Origin: Candidatus Methylomirabilis sp. | GTDB taxonomy: Bacteria > Methylomirabilota > Methylomirabilia > Methylomirabilales > Methylomirabilaceae | Direction: 5' to 3' | NCBI RefSeq assembly: GCF_028716865.1 | Contig: NZ_JAQUOY010000015.1 | Span: 1 to 64,000 of the forward strand | DNA length: 64,000 nucleotides | Part shown: positions 43,652 to 52,001 of the stretch, one piece after another | Numbering within the stretch: position 1 is the first letter of the stretch | Layout: each line of letters begins with the position of its first letter | Notes under the pieces: model-generated | Seen by the model: only the letters and a program-made list of their open reading frames with translations | What the model was told of the DNA's origin: nothing | Databases searched by the model: none | Translations under genes and position numbers: made by a program

Positions 43652-44560
43652 TTAATGCCCAAGCGAGTGTCGAAGCGCGCCTTCGAGATCAGGGTAGCGG
43701 AAGCGATACCCTGTGGCCAGCAGCCGGGTAGGCTGGACGCGCTGACTGGCCAGCAGCACTTCATCAGCCATCTCCCCAAAAGCGAGATGCGCTGCGGTGG
43801 CAGGCATTGAAAACAGGGTGAATCGGCCGATAATCCGCCCCAATGTCCGCGTGAATTCCTGATTGGTCACCGGATTCGGCGTCACCGCATTGACCGGACC
43901 CTGGAGCGCCTCAGTTGTAAGGGCGTGCGCAATCACACCCAAGAGGTCATCCAAGGCGATCCAGCTTATGTATTGGTGTCCCGTCCCCAGTACCCCTCCG
44001 AGGCCCATTTTGAAGGGTGGGAGCAGCTTCGCTAACGCCCCACCGGCTCCGCTGGCCACCATCCCGAAGCGGAGATGAACAACGCGGATCCCTTTTTGGA
44101 CGGCAGGCTTGGCCGCTGCCTCCCATTCAGCGCAGACTCCGGCGAGAAAGCCGGTTCCCATGGTACTTTCCTCTGTAAGCACCTCATCACCACGATCGCC
44201 GTAATAGCCGGTGGCCGACGCGCACACCAGCACCCTTGGCGGCTGCTTCAGCCCGGCGAGCGAGTCGCAGAGCAACCTGGTGCCGCCCACCCGGCTGTCG
44301 CGGATCTTCGCTTTCTTCTCAGTCGTCCACCTTCCGGTCGCAATGTTTTCTCCCGCAAGATGGACCACCGCATCCAGCCCCTCAAGGCGGGCGGTATCCA
44401 TCACTCCCGCCTCAGGGTCCCAACGAACCTCTGCAATCTCGTGCTCAGGAGTGGCACGAACCAGGCGCGTGATACGATGTCCGCCGGCCGCAAGAAACGG
44501 AACCAGCGTCGAACCTATGAATCCGGTCGATCCTGTGACGAGGACGTGCAACTGTGTCAT
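43652..44560 (-). CDS. TIGR01777 family SDR protein (YfcH-like)
   Basis: A 302-residue protein from the ATG at 44560 (a TTG at 44581 is an alternative). N-terminal VLVTGSTGFIGSTLVP NAD(P) motif, AVVHLAGENIATGRW (about 62), SATGYYGDRGDEVLTEE (about 117), and ISWIALDDLLGVI (about 210) are hallmarks of TIGR01777. The C-terminus has FRYPDLEGALRHSLG, the usual end motif. A possible role is in cell-envelope or cofactor metabolism; none is proven for the family. Confidence 0.93.
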   Translation of the reverse strand: MTQLHVLVTGSTGFIGSTLVPFLAAGGHRITRLVRATPEHEIAEVRWDPEAGVMDTARLEGLDAVVHLAGENIATGRWTTEKKAKIRDSRVGGTRLLCDSLAGLKQPPRVLVCASATGYYGDRGDEVLTEESTMGTGFLAGVCAEWEAAAKPAVQKGIRVVHLRFGMVASGAGGALAKLLPPFKMGLGGVLGTGHQYISWIALDDLLGVIAHALTTEALQGPVNAVTPNPVTNQEFTRTLGRIIGRFTLFSMPATAAHLAFGEMADEVLLASQRVQPTRLLATGYRFRYPDLEGALRHSLGH

Positions 44561-44637
44561 GGAGAACACGCTGTCAGCCAAGTTGTCGGGTTACGCTGCG
44601 CCAACCCGACCTACGGCTGAACGCTGATCGCTGTTGT

Positions 44638-45171
44638 TCATGCCCCTGGGGCCGGGCCTCTCAGACTGAGTAAGATGCCCATAAAAAGCCACTGCATGAC
44701 CCATCCAATCACGCACGCTCCCACCGCTCTGAAGGTTGTCGTGTAGCGAAGGGTCTCCCTCACCGCAATAATCATGGCTCCAAACATCCAGGCCAACACG
44801 AGTCCAAAGACGACGCCGCTCAAACCAGGAATGATGCCCAGCAGACTTACGACTCCCGGAGCGCTGGCAAAACTGATTATCCGCACCGTTGCGCCAAAGT
44901 CGATTTTGGTCTGCGGCTCCTGCAGTAATCGCGTGCCGACCAGGTAGGTGAAAAACGCCCAGGCATACCACCGCACCATCGCCTGCATCGTCTCGAAAAA
45001 GAAGCCGCCAATCCCGTCATGAATGATGACACCGACTCCGGCGGCCACAGCCGACAGAATCACCACCATCGCGGCTTGCATCGGAGCGCGCCGATCAGCC
45101 TTAACTTCCTCATAAAGGCTTCCATCCAGTTTGGCGGCCCGGATCATCCGCTCGCCCAGCCCCTTCATCAC
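44638..45171 (-). CDS. Yip1-domain membrane protein
   Basis: A 177-residue polytopic protein with five or so membrane segments: the N-terminal amphipathic stretch ends in EEVKADRRA, then AAMVVILSAVAAGVGVII, WYAWAFFTYLVGTRLL, FASAPGVVSLLGIIPGLSG and later hydrophobic blocks. The TYLVGTRLL and RIISFASAPGVV blocks match bacterial Yip1 proteins. No function is known in bacteria. Confidence 0.75.
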   Translation of the reverse strand: MMKGLGERMIRAAKLDGSLYEEVKADRRAPMQAAMVVILSAVAAGVGVIIHDGIGGFFFETMQAMVRWYAWAFFTYLVGTRLLQEPQTKIDFGATVRIISFASAPGVVSLLGIIPGLSGVVFGLVLAWMFGAMIIAVRETLRYTTTFRAVGACVIGWVMQWLFMGILLSLRGPAPGA

Positions 45172-45315
45172 CTCTCCTCCTCCATGCCGCTACACTTCCT
45201 CAGAAAGAGTCTATTGCATCTATCGCGTCGCGAATGGATCGTTCCTTAATTGCTACTTGAGGTCTTCGCGCGAAAAATGCTCTCACATTGCAAACCTATG
45301 GTATCTGGATCAGGG

Positions 45316-45396
45316 TGTCAACTGTTTTCCGGAGAGAGAGAGTACGTATTCGCAGGTGGGCTACAGTGAGGAACAAAAGGGTGCAGCTTCAGGACC
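45316..45396. other. Gap between Yip1 gene and PEP-synthase-like gene
   Basis: The 224-base gap 45172-45395 holds no gene I can support. A weak promoter-like pair (TTGACA 45316-45321 and TAGGTT 45293-45298, 17-base spacer) reads toward the Yip1 gene. Confidence 0.3.
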
Positions 45397-47960
45397 TACG
45401 GCCTCTCAGGGGAGATCGGACAGTTCAACAGGGAGACCTTCCCGCTGCTGCCATCTATCCTGACCTGGCTCTTATCCGGGAGCAGCAACGAGGCGTTTTC
45501 TAATATCACGGCAGGAACTCCACTCTCACGGGCCAGGCACGCGCCGTGGGCGAGGATGCCGCCGGTCTCCATCACCAGTCCGGCCACCCCTCTGATGTGG
45601 AGGAACATGCCGAGACTCACCGCCGGAACGACAATGACGTCATGAGCTTGGAGGCCGTTCCCGTTGCTCAGTGAGTCGAGCCTATCGGGGTCGATAATTC
45701 GGACCCTCCCCACCGCTTCGCCGGAAGAAACAGGAACAGCCTGAAATTCCTGTGAGGTATCAAGCCTTGGTGGCCTGCCGATCTCTTCAAGCGAGTTCTC
45801 GAAGATGACCCTCGGCATCCACTTGCGCCTTGCGAATAGCAGGGCGATCTCCCGTTCCTTGCGTCTGACCTGTATCGTGTCTCGCGCACGCTTGAGATCG
45901 CTGAGCAATTCCGGGAGCTCCGTCGGAAACAGATAGAAGACCTCGTCAGGCTCCAGTTCGAGTTTCCGGCCCAAGACCATCAGCGCCCGCCGAATGAGCG
46001 CATACTCTGCGACCAGGTAATACTTGATCGTCTCGCGAAACGGCAGGTATCGTTGGGCGTACTCGAGGTTCTTGAACAGCGTCCGGATGTCGAGCCGACT
46101 CGCGCCGGACTGCGCCATTCGATTTCGAACCTCCGCCTCGGCCCGCTCTCTGCGCTCTACTTGTTGAAACGATTCCACGGTAGGGTGATAATCGGTAGCC
46201 ACGGCCTTCCTGAGCAATCGCTCGAGGCTCTGGGAATCGTCAGCCATACGAGGCATCGCAATCTCCAGTTCATTCGCGGCTAGATGGCCATACGTCGCGA
46301 GGAACTCCTCGCGCGACATCTCCTTTTGCGCAAGCCTTAACAGGTCGATCTCTTCCCGACCGATCTTGCTTCGCTCGAGTCCATGCAGCAGCTTCTCGAT
46401 CAACCCATCGGCTTCCAGACCAAACCAACCCTGTAGTTGCCGCTTCACCCTGTCGGTGAAGAAGAAACCAAGTCTCGCCGCGACGACGTAATGTACGGCA
46501 GTCGACCACCTCAGGTGATCCAGGTAGCCTTGGAGCTTCGCAATGATCTCCCCACATGAAAGCCCTGTCAGCGCAACCGGTTCCTCCCTGGTCAGGTAGC
46601 TTTGGAGTTCCGGTTCTATTGTGTCCGAGAATTGCGTGTGATATGCCTCCCCCCACCTTATCATCCCGCTTAGAAATTCGAGAAAGCGGTCGTGGTACTT
46701 TCTGCCCTTATCTGGACCGAATCTCCCTACGGCCTCATCAAGGGTCAACTCCTGCTGATAGAGCCCGATCTCAGGATAATTGGCCAGGTGCGGTTCGGCC
46801 TTCACCTGGTTTAGATATGCCGTGATATCGAGGGGAAAGTCGACCTGGAACGTCTTCGCATCCAACTCAAGGTTGAAGTAGGGATGGCCACAGATGAGCT
46901 CGAACAGCCCTTCGGAGGTCTCGTCAGCGAGTGTATATCCAAGCCGGCGGCGGCCAAGCTGAATGCCGCCCTCATCACTGAAGATCGTCGTGAAGATTCC
47001 GAAGCTCATGGGCGTTGGCGTGGGCAGAATTTCGGCGATGTTGCCGTCGCTATAGATCGCCTCGCCGCAGGTGAGCTTCCCTTTTCGTCTCAACCCGGCG
47101 ATCCGACGGCGTAGCCGGTCGATCTCCATCTGCCGATACCGTGCCGCCTTGCGTTCAAGCGAATCGCTCGTGGCCGAGATGGGTCGGCTCTGCAAGATGT
47201 GGGTCTGCCGTCCGGCGATGGCAAACTCGATATCCTGGGGATGACCGAAGAGCGTCTCCAGGGCAATACCGACATCAACAAGGCCGCAGAGCTGGGTCGG
47301 CGTGAGCGTCGCATCCTTTGCGACGATTCGCGTCTCCAGCACCTGGCCCTTTCGATCTACGCGGAACGTATCCCCCGGCACCAGGCCAGACACCAGCGGC
47401 TCGCCAAGACCGAATACGGCGTTGACGACGCACTCGTCTCGGCTGAAGGTGACCGGGTTCAGGGTGTAGATGACGCCCGAGACCTCAGCCTCCACCATCT
47501 CCTGCACGAGGACGGCCATGCCCCGCCCGCAGCCGTTCTCTTCCAGGCTCACCTGCTGCCTATACAAGGCAGTGCGTGGCGCCCGCAAGGAGCGGAGGCA
47601 CTCCACAACAGCCTGGATCAGTTCCACTTCGGAGGCGACATTGACGCGCGTCGTGTAGATACCGGCAAAGCTGGCATGGCGGAGGTCTTCCAAGGTCGCC
47701 GAGCTTCGCACCGCTACCCGCTGAAACCCTCTTGCCCGATAGGCTGCAACAATCGCCGCCTGCAACTGCTCATCGAGTTCGATCTGTTCACCGGAAGATC
47801 GTATCGCCTCTTCACAGGCGGCGGTGGGGATGACGAACCCTCTTGGCACCGTGAAGCCAGCCCGCATCATCACACCCAGGTGCAGGGCCTTCCGCCCGAC
47901 ACGGGGCAGATCACCCTCCCGAACATCCTGAAGATCGATGATGCGGAATCGCCCCGTCAT
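45396..47960 (-). CDS. PEP synthase / rifampicin-phosphotransferase-like dikinase
   Basis: From the ATG at 47960 it has 854 residues. An N-terminal ATP-grasp PPDK_N domain is shown by GRKALHLGVMMRAGFTVPRG (about 20-40), VAVRSSATLEDLRHASFAG (about 100), and AVFGLGEPLVSGLVPG (about 190). A C-terminal swivelling domain carries the phospho-His: METGGILAHGACLARESGVP (about 805). There is no C-terminal PEP/pyruvate TIM barrel. This layout and length resemble rifampicin phosphotransferases and related orphan dikinases more than true PEP synthase. The gene is the last of the U32 run (five bases after it), so its substrate may be the product of that pathway. Confidence 0.85.
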   Translation of the reverse strand: MTGRFRIIDLQDVREGDLPRVGRKALHLGVMMRAGFTVPRGFVIPTAACEEAIRSSGEQIELDEQLQAAIVAAYRARGFQRVAVRSSATLEDLRHASFAGIYTTRVNVASEVELIQAVVECLRSLRAPRTALYRQQVSLEENGCGRGMAVLVQEMVEAEVSGVIYTLNPVTFSRDECVVNAVFGLGEPLVSGLVPGDTFRVDRKGQVLETRIVAKDATLTPTQLCGLVDVGIALETLFGHPQDIEFAIAGRQTHILQSRPISATSDSLERKAARYRQMEIDRLRRRIAGLRRKGKLTCGEAIYSDGNIAEILPTPTPMSFGIFTTIFSDEGGIQLGRRRLGYTLADETSEGLFELICGHPYFNLELDAKTFQVDFPLDITAYLNQVKAEPHLANYPEIGLYQQELTLDEAVGRFGPDKGRKYHDRFLEFLSGMIRWGEAYHTQFSDTIEPELQSYLTREEPVALTGLSCGEIIAKLQGYLDHLRWSTAVHYVVAARLGFFFTDRVKRQLQGWFGLEADGLIEKLLHGLERSKIGREEIDLLRLAQKEMSREEFLATYGHLAANELEIAMPRMADDSQSLERLLRKAVATDYHPTVESFQQVERRERAEAEVRNRMAQSGASRLDIRTLFKNLEYAQRYLPFRETIKYYLVAEYALIRRALMVLGRKLELEPDEVFYLFPTELPELLSDLKRARDTIQVRRKEREIALLFARRKWMPRVIFENSLEEIGRPPRLDTSQEFQAVPVSSGEAVGRVRIIDPDRLDSLSNGNGLQAHDVIVVPAVSLGMFLHIRGVAGLVMETGGILAHGACLARESGVPAVILENASLLLPDKSQVRIDGSSGKVSLLNCPISPERP

Positions 47961-47965
47961 GTTTC

Positions 47966-48934
47966 TCAGGCGTCTGACTGCCCGGCCCGCCAGATACGGA
48001 AGCGGTCGCGCTGGACTCGCTCGACTTTCCATCTGTACTTCAACTGCTCCCATTCCGGCACAAAGTGTTCTATCTCAACAGAGGCTGGGGAAGCTTGGAC
48101 CTCGTCGAGCACCTTCCGGTAAAACCTGGTAATATCCCGCATCACCCCATCCGGGTGCTCCCGTCCCGGGATCTTCAGGTAATCGACCCCCGCCTCGACG
48201 TAGTCCGGCAGTTCGTGGAGAATGAGTGACGGGCTGCTTTTGAGGCCCAGCCGCTTCGTTGGAGACCCATTCGTGCGGTCGAGATCCCATCCGGCCTGGC
48301 AGACCCGATAGCAGCTCCCCCCGCGATTGGAGCTGCCAAAGCAATGGTCTTTCCCTTCGGAGTCTACCCATCGCTCGAAGCGGAGGTAACTGCTCATCGT
48401 GCACCGGCCTGGGCAGATGATCCCCTCCTGAAGCGACGTAAAGAGGAAGACCTCGATGCCGACCGGCACCTCTGCCTTGATCGCGCGGATCTGGTCGACC
48501 TCTACGCCCCATCGATAGGAGAGGATGACGAAGTCGGCGCCGATCTCCTGGTAGAACCGCAGGTCCTCCCGGTTGCAGACGGCACACGTCACGCTGGCGT
48601 GGATATTCACTCCCGGAAAACGCTGGTGAAGTTGTCTGATGCACCCGATATCGTTGAGGATGAAGCTCGACAGACCCCAGTCGATGTATTTCTCGATCTT
48701 CTGGAACAGGAGGGAGATTTCCTGCGGACCAGGCACGCTGTTCAGCGCGACCTTCACCTCCTGCCCCCTGCTCCGCGCAAACTCGTTGATCTCGCGGATC
48801 TCCTCATCGTGGAGTTCATCCTCGGGAGGTCTCCGGCTCCAGCCCGCGGGACCCACATAGACGGCATCCGCGCCGGCTTCCAACACGGCCAAGGCCATCG
48901 CTTGCGTCCCCCCTGGAGCCAACAATTTCACCAT
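47966..48934 (-). CDS. U32-family Fe-S protein 1
   Basis: Member of the 'peptidase U32' fold, whose studied members (UbiU, RlhA, TrhP) are Fe-S proteins for O2-independent hydroxylations rather than proteases. The 322 residues from ATG 48934 comprise LLAPGGTQAMALAVLEAGAD (about 4), WSRRPPEDELHDEEI, then the cysteine block CPGRCTMSSY (about 188) and NRGGSCYRVCQAGWD (about 220), four Cys in two Cx3C pairs. It shares these with the paralogues at 50025 and 51020. Longer N-terminus to 48961 is possible. It lies downstream of the hairpin repeat and upstream of the dikinase gene. Confidence 0.9.
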   Translation of the reverse strand: MVKLLAPGGTQAMALAVLEAGADAVYVGPAGWSRRPPEDELHDEEIREINEFARSRGQEVKVALNSVPGPQEISLLFQKIEKYIDWGLSSFILNDIGCIRQLHQRFPGVNIHASVTCAVCNREDLRFYQEIGADFVILSYRWGVEVDQIRAIKAEVPVGIEVFLFTSLQEGIICPGRCTMSSYLRFERWVDSEGKDHCFGSSNRGGSCYRVCQAGWDLDRTNGSPTKRLGLKSSPSLILHELPDYVEAGVDYLKIPGREHPDGVMRDITRFYRKVLDEVQASPASVEIEHFVPEWEQLKYRWKVERVQRDRFRIWRAGQSDA

Positions 48935-48978
48935 GGTCCTTATCCTTCCCTGAAACAGCATTCAGCAGTTAGGGATTT

Positions 48979-49027
48979 AGACTGAAGGCTGAAGGGAAAC
49001 TACTCAAAAACTTTCAGTCTTCAGTCT
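48979..49027. repeat. Long hairpin of CTGAAGG repeats inside the U32 run
   Basis: AGACTGAAGGCTGAAGG (48979-48995) pairs with CTTTCAGTCTTCAGTCT (49011-49027) over 17 positions, with two G-T pairs and a 15-base loop. It lies between the binding-protein-like gene and U32 protein 1, where it could attenuate or stabilise the operon mRNA. Confidence 0.6.
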
Positions 49028-49039
49028 ATTTACCTGCTG

Positions 49040-49999
49040 TTACTCTACAAACCCTGCAGCAAAGGTTCCTGGAGGCAACCGGTCGATACCGAGGAGCGCC
49101 CCTCCGCCTACCTTCAGGAGTTCGCCAAAGAGACGTTCAATCTGCCGAATGGTTGATTTATCCCAAGCGGTCATCACCCGTCGCCGCCAGCTATCGCGCA
49201 GGATCGTGAGAATCCTGGGATCGATCCCACCCATGACCTGCTCGCCCACCTCAACCCAGATCTCATCGTTTTTCTGCATGTATTCAGCCGTTTCACAGAA
49301 CGCGCGGATAAAGCCGCGCAGCATGTCGGCGTTGCGCATTGCGAACTCATCACTCACGGTAAAAAGAGTAATCGGCACCGGACCGGTGATCCCGAGGTCT
49401 GCAATCAGGTCGAGCACATCCGCGATCTGTCGGTACGCTCCCGTCGCCACCAAGGGTGGGATCAACTGCCACCATTGCAGCGCGGCATCGACCTGCCCCC
49501 CCTTCAGCATCTCAGCCAAGGTCCCCTTCGAGAGCGCCTCGACCACTGTCGCTTCCTGCTGGGGATCAAAGCCGTACCGTTTCATGCACGCGGCCCTCAA
49601 GATGATCCAGTTCTTGTCGCGCAGCCGGACTACCCCGACTCGCTTTCCGCGCAGGTCCTGCAGCCCGCTGATCGATGAGTCGCAAGGGACGACGAGCCCG
49701 CCTGCGATCCGGCCATAGGGAAAGAAGGCTGTCAGGGAGAGGCCGTTTGCCCGGTGGCGGCCGATCGCAATCCAATCGATATCGATGAGATCGACGGCCC
49801 CCTCTTTAAGGGCCACCTCAAACGATTGAAACGCGCCGGTGATCTGATCCCGGACAAGAGTGATCTGCAGATCAAAACCGTGCTTGGTATCAAGCCCCAG
49901 CTTCTTCATCGCGTACACGAACCAGCGGGGGCTCCCGGTCGGCTCGAAGGCCGCTCTTAGGACCGGTAGTGCGGTTGTGCCGTCCTTTACGACCATCAT
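49040..49999 (-). CDS. Leaderless ABC-type substrate-binding-like protein (NMT1/THI5/TauA type)
   Basis: A 319-residue protein from ATG 49999 (AGGGAG nine bases upstream; a start at 50050 would overlap the upstream U32 gene by 26 bases). It has the binding-protein-fold features of the SsuA/TauA/THI5 group: FEVALKEGAVDLIDIDWIA (about 62), SGLQDLRGKRVGVVRLRDKNW (about 111, in part), and AEMLKGGQVDAALQWW (about 155). No signal peptide or lipobox is present, so it should be cytoplasmic, and no ABC permease or ATPase gene is nearby. By analogy with THI5 and MqnA/MqnD, an enzyme role in cofactor synthesis is possible; this is inference. Confidence 0.75.
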   Translation of the reverse strand: MMVVKDGTTALPVLRAAFEPTGSPRWFVYAMKKLGLDTKHGFDLQITLVRDQITGAFQSFEVALKEGAVDLIDIDWIAIGRHRANGLSLTAFFPYGRIAGGLVVPCDSSISGLQDLRGKRVGVVRLRDKNWIILRAACMKRYGFDPQQEATVVEALSKGTLAEMLKGGQVDAALQWWQLIPPLVATGAYRQIADVLDLIADLGITGPVPITLFTVSDEFAMRNADMLRGFIRAFCETAEYMQKNDEIWVEVGEQVMGGIDPRILTILRDSWRRRVMTAWDKSTIRQIERLFGELLKVGGGALLGIDRLPPGTFAAGFVE

Positions 50000-50024
50000 T
50001 CCGATGCGCTCCCTTTTCTGTGCC

Positions 50025-51014
50025 TCACTGAGGACCCCTGACGCTTCCAAGCAATTGACCGACTCGCCTGGTGCGCTCCATCGTCCATCGCTTTCTCAGC
50101 TCTTGCCATTCTGGAACGAACGGCTGCAGCGATAGTTCGGCCCCGGATGCCACAATCGCATCAATCAGCCCCCGGTAAAACCGCGTGATATCCTGCATCA
50201 ACTCTTCCGACCGCTCCCGTCCCTGGAGCTTGAGATAATCGACTCCCGCCTCGACAAAGCCAGGCAGCTCCCATAATTGGAGAAAGGGATCGTTCCGCAG
50301 CGTACTCTTGCCATCGAGTTCCGCAGCGGGCGCCGCCACCTCCCATCCCGCCTGACAGACTCGTGCGCAGCCCCGTGCGCCGCGATTGGCGGTACCGCTC
50401 AGCGCATCGTCTTCCTCGTCCGACCACTCCTTATAGACCAGGTAGCTGCTCATGATGCATTTACCGGGGCAGACGAGTCCATGAGGCATCGGCTGGAAGA
50501 GAAAGATCTCCACGTTCATGCCGACCTCCGCCTTGATCGCCTTGACCTCATCGGGCTGCAGCCGGTACGGCAGGATGATGCAACTTCCTCCGAGCGCCTT
50601 GTAAAAGCGGATGTCCTCGCGGTTGGTGACGGCGCTTCCGATACTGACGTGGATGTCAATGGTGGGGAAATGGCGTCGGACGGCCAGGATACACCCGGGA
50701 TCTGAAAGGACAAACCCGGACACGCCCCAGCCGGCATACGCTTCGACCTTCTGCATAAGACGCGGCATTTCGGTGGGACCGGGCATGGCATTCAAGGCCA
50801 CCTTGACCTCTCGCCCCATGGCGGCGGCTGATTCGCTAAGCTCTTTGATCTCCTCATCCGTCAGGTCCATCTGTGACGGTCGTCGGCTCCATCCGCGGGC
50901 GCCCACATAGACCGCATCTGCCCCCTCGGAAAGCGCCGTGATAGCCATTCGCTGGGTCCCGCCAGGGGCCAGCAGTTTCACCGTCTGCGTAGCAGTGCGT
51001 GTACTGAGCGTCAT
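50025..51014 (-). CDS. U32-family Fe-S protein 2
   Basis: A 329-residue paralogue of 47966 and 51020: VKLLAPGGTQRMAITALSEG (about 11), WSRRPSQMDLTDEEI, VCPGKCIMSSYLVYKEW (about 195), NRGARGCARVCQAGWE (about 225) with the same two Cx3C pairs. Start ATG 51014 is five bases after the stop of U32 protein 3. The drawn frame to 51077 overlaps that gene and is rejected. It shares the C-terminal EWQELRKRW helix with the others. Confidence 0.9.
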   Translation of the reverse strand: MTLSTRTATQTVKLLAPGGTQRMAITALSEGADAVYVGARGWSRRPSQMDLTDEEIKELSESAAAMGREVKVALNAMPGPTEMPRLMQKVEAYAGWGVSGFVLSDPGCILAVRRHFPTIDIHVSIGSAVTNREDIRFYKALGGSCIILPYRLQPDEVKAIKAEVGMNVEIFLFQPMPHGLVCPGKCIMSSYLVYKEWSDEEDDALSGTANRGARGCARVCQAGWEVAAPAAELDGKSTLRNDPFLQLWELPGFVEAGVDYLKLQGRERSEELMQDITRFYRGLIDAIVASGAELSLQPFVPEWQELRKRWTMERTRRVGQLLGSVRGPQ

Positions 51015-51019
51015 CGACG

Positions 51020-51976
51020 TCAGGCCTTCGCCCGCGCAACGAGGCGGTCGTCTCGCCTCCGCCGCTCGCTCGCCCATCGCTTCTTCAACTCCTCCAACTC
51101 AGGCGCGTACTGTGTTACCACCTCATCGGTTGGAAAGGTCTCCAAATCGTCCACGACCTTCCGGTAGAAGCGAACGATGTCCCGGACCAGCTCATCGGAT
51201 CGATCTCTCCCGGGCACCTTGAAATAGTCTACGCCCGCCTGAACGTAGTCCGACAGCTCTTGCAGCCAGAGCTTCGGATTACCTTTCAGGCCGAACTTTC
51301 CGTCGATCTCCCGCTCATCGGCCGTCGCCTCCCACCCGACTTGGCAGACCCGCAAGCAATCCCCGCCCCGGTTGGCGCTGCCGTAGAAATAATCTTTCCC
51401 CTCGTGATCGAGCCACCGGTTGGAGCTGAAGTAGCTGCTCATCGTACACTTCCCCGGGCAGACGATCCCATCCAGGTTCTCGGTCCTGAACAGGAAGACC
51501 TCCAGGCTGACATCGATCGATCGCTTGATGGCCCGGACGTCTTCGATCCCCATTCGATACGGCAGGATGACGACACTGGCCCCCAGATCGTGATAAAACC
51601 GCACCTCAAGGGCATTGCTCAGCCCGGCTCCTACACTGACGTGGATCGTGATATCGGGGAAGTGGGATCGCACCTGGACCATCGAACCGATGTCGCTGAT
51701 CATGAACCCGGAGACGCCCCATCCGGCGTACATGTCAACCTTCTTCAAGAGGAGCGGGACCTCTTCCGAGCTGGGCATCGTGTTCAGGACAACCCTCACG
51801 TGCTTGCCCTGAGCACGTGCTGCAGCGCAGAGATCCCGAACCTCCGCATCGGTCAGTTCAGTGTCAGAACCTCTCCGGCTCCATCCCCTGACACCCACGT
51901 AGACCGTATCGGCCCCCGCTTCCAGGACCGAGAAGGCCATCCGCCGCGTTCCCCCAGGCGCCATCAATTTCGCCAT
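51020..51976 (-). CDS. U32-family Fe-S protein 3
   Basis: A 318-residue paralogue: MAKLMAPGGTRRMAFSVLEA at the N-terminus, WSRRGSDTELTDAEV, VCPGKCTMSSYFSSNRW (about 182), NRGGDCLRVCQVGWE (about 213). AGGAGG lies eight bases before the ATG. The spacing to the UbiV-like gene is 25 bases. Three near copies in a row point to gene duplication with retained Cys, so separate substrates or a hetero-oligomer are likely. Confidence 0.9.
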   Translation of the reverse strand: MAKLMAPGGTRRMAFSVLEAGADTVYVGVRGWSRRGSDTELTDAEVRDLCAAARAQGKHVRVVLNTMPSSEEVPLLLKKVDMYAGWGVSGFMISDIGSMVQVRSHFPDITIHVSVGAGLSNALEVRFYHDLGASVVILPYRMGIEDVRAIKRSIDVSLEVFLFRTENLDGIVCPGKCTMSSYFSSNRWLDHEGKDYFYGSANRGGDCLRVCQVGWEATADEREIDGKFGLKGNPKLWLQELSDYVQAGVDYFKVPGRDRSDELVRDIVRFYRKVVDDLETFPTDEVVTQYAPELEELKKRWASERRRRDDRLVARAKA

Positions 51977-52001
51977 CGTCTATGCCTCCTGAAGCTCTTC
52001 A

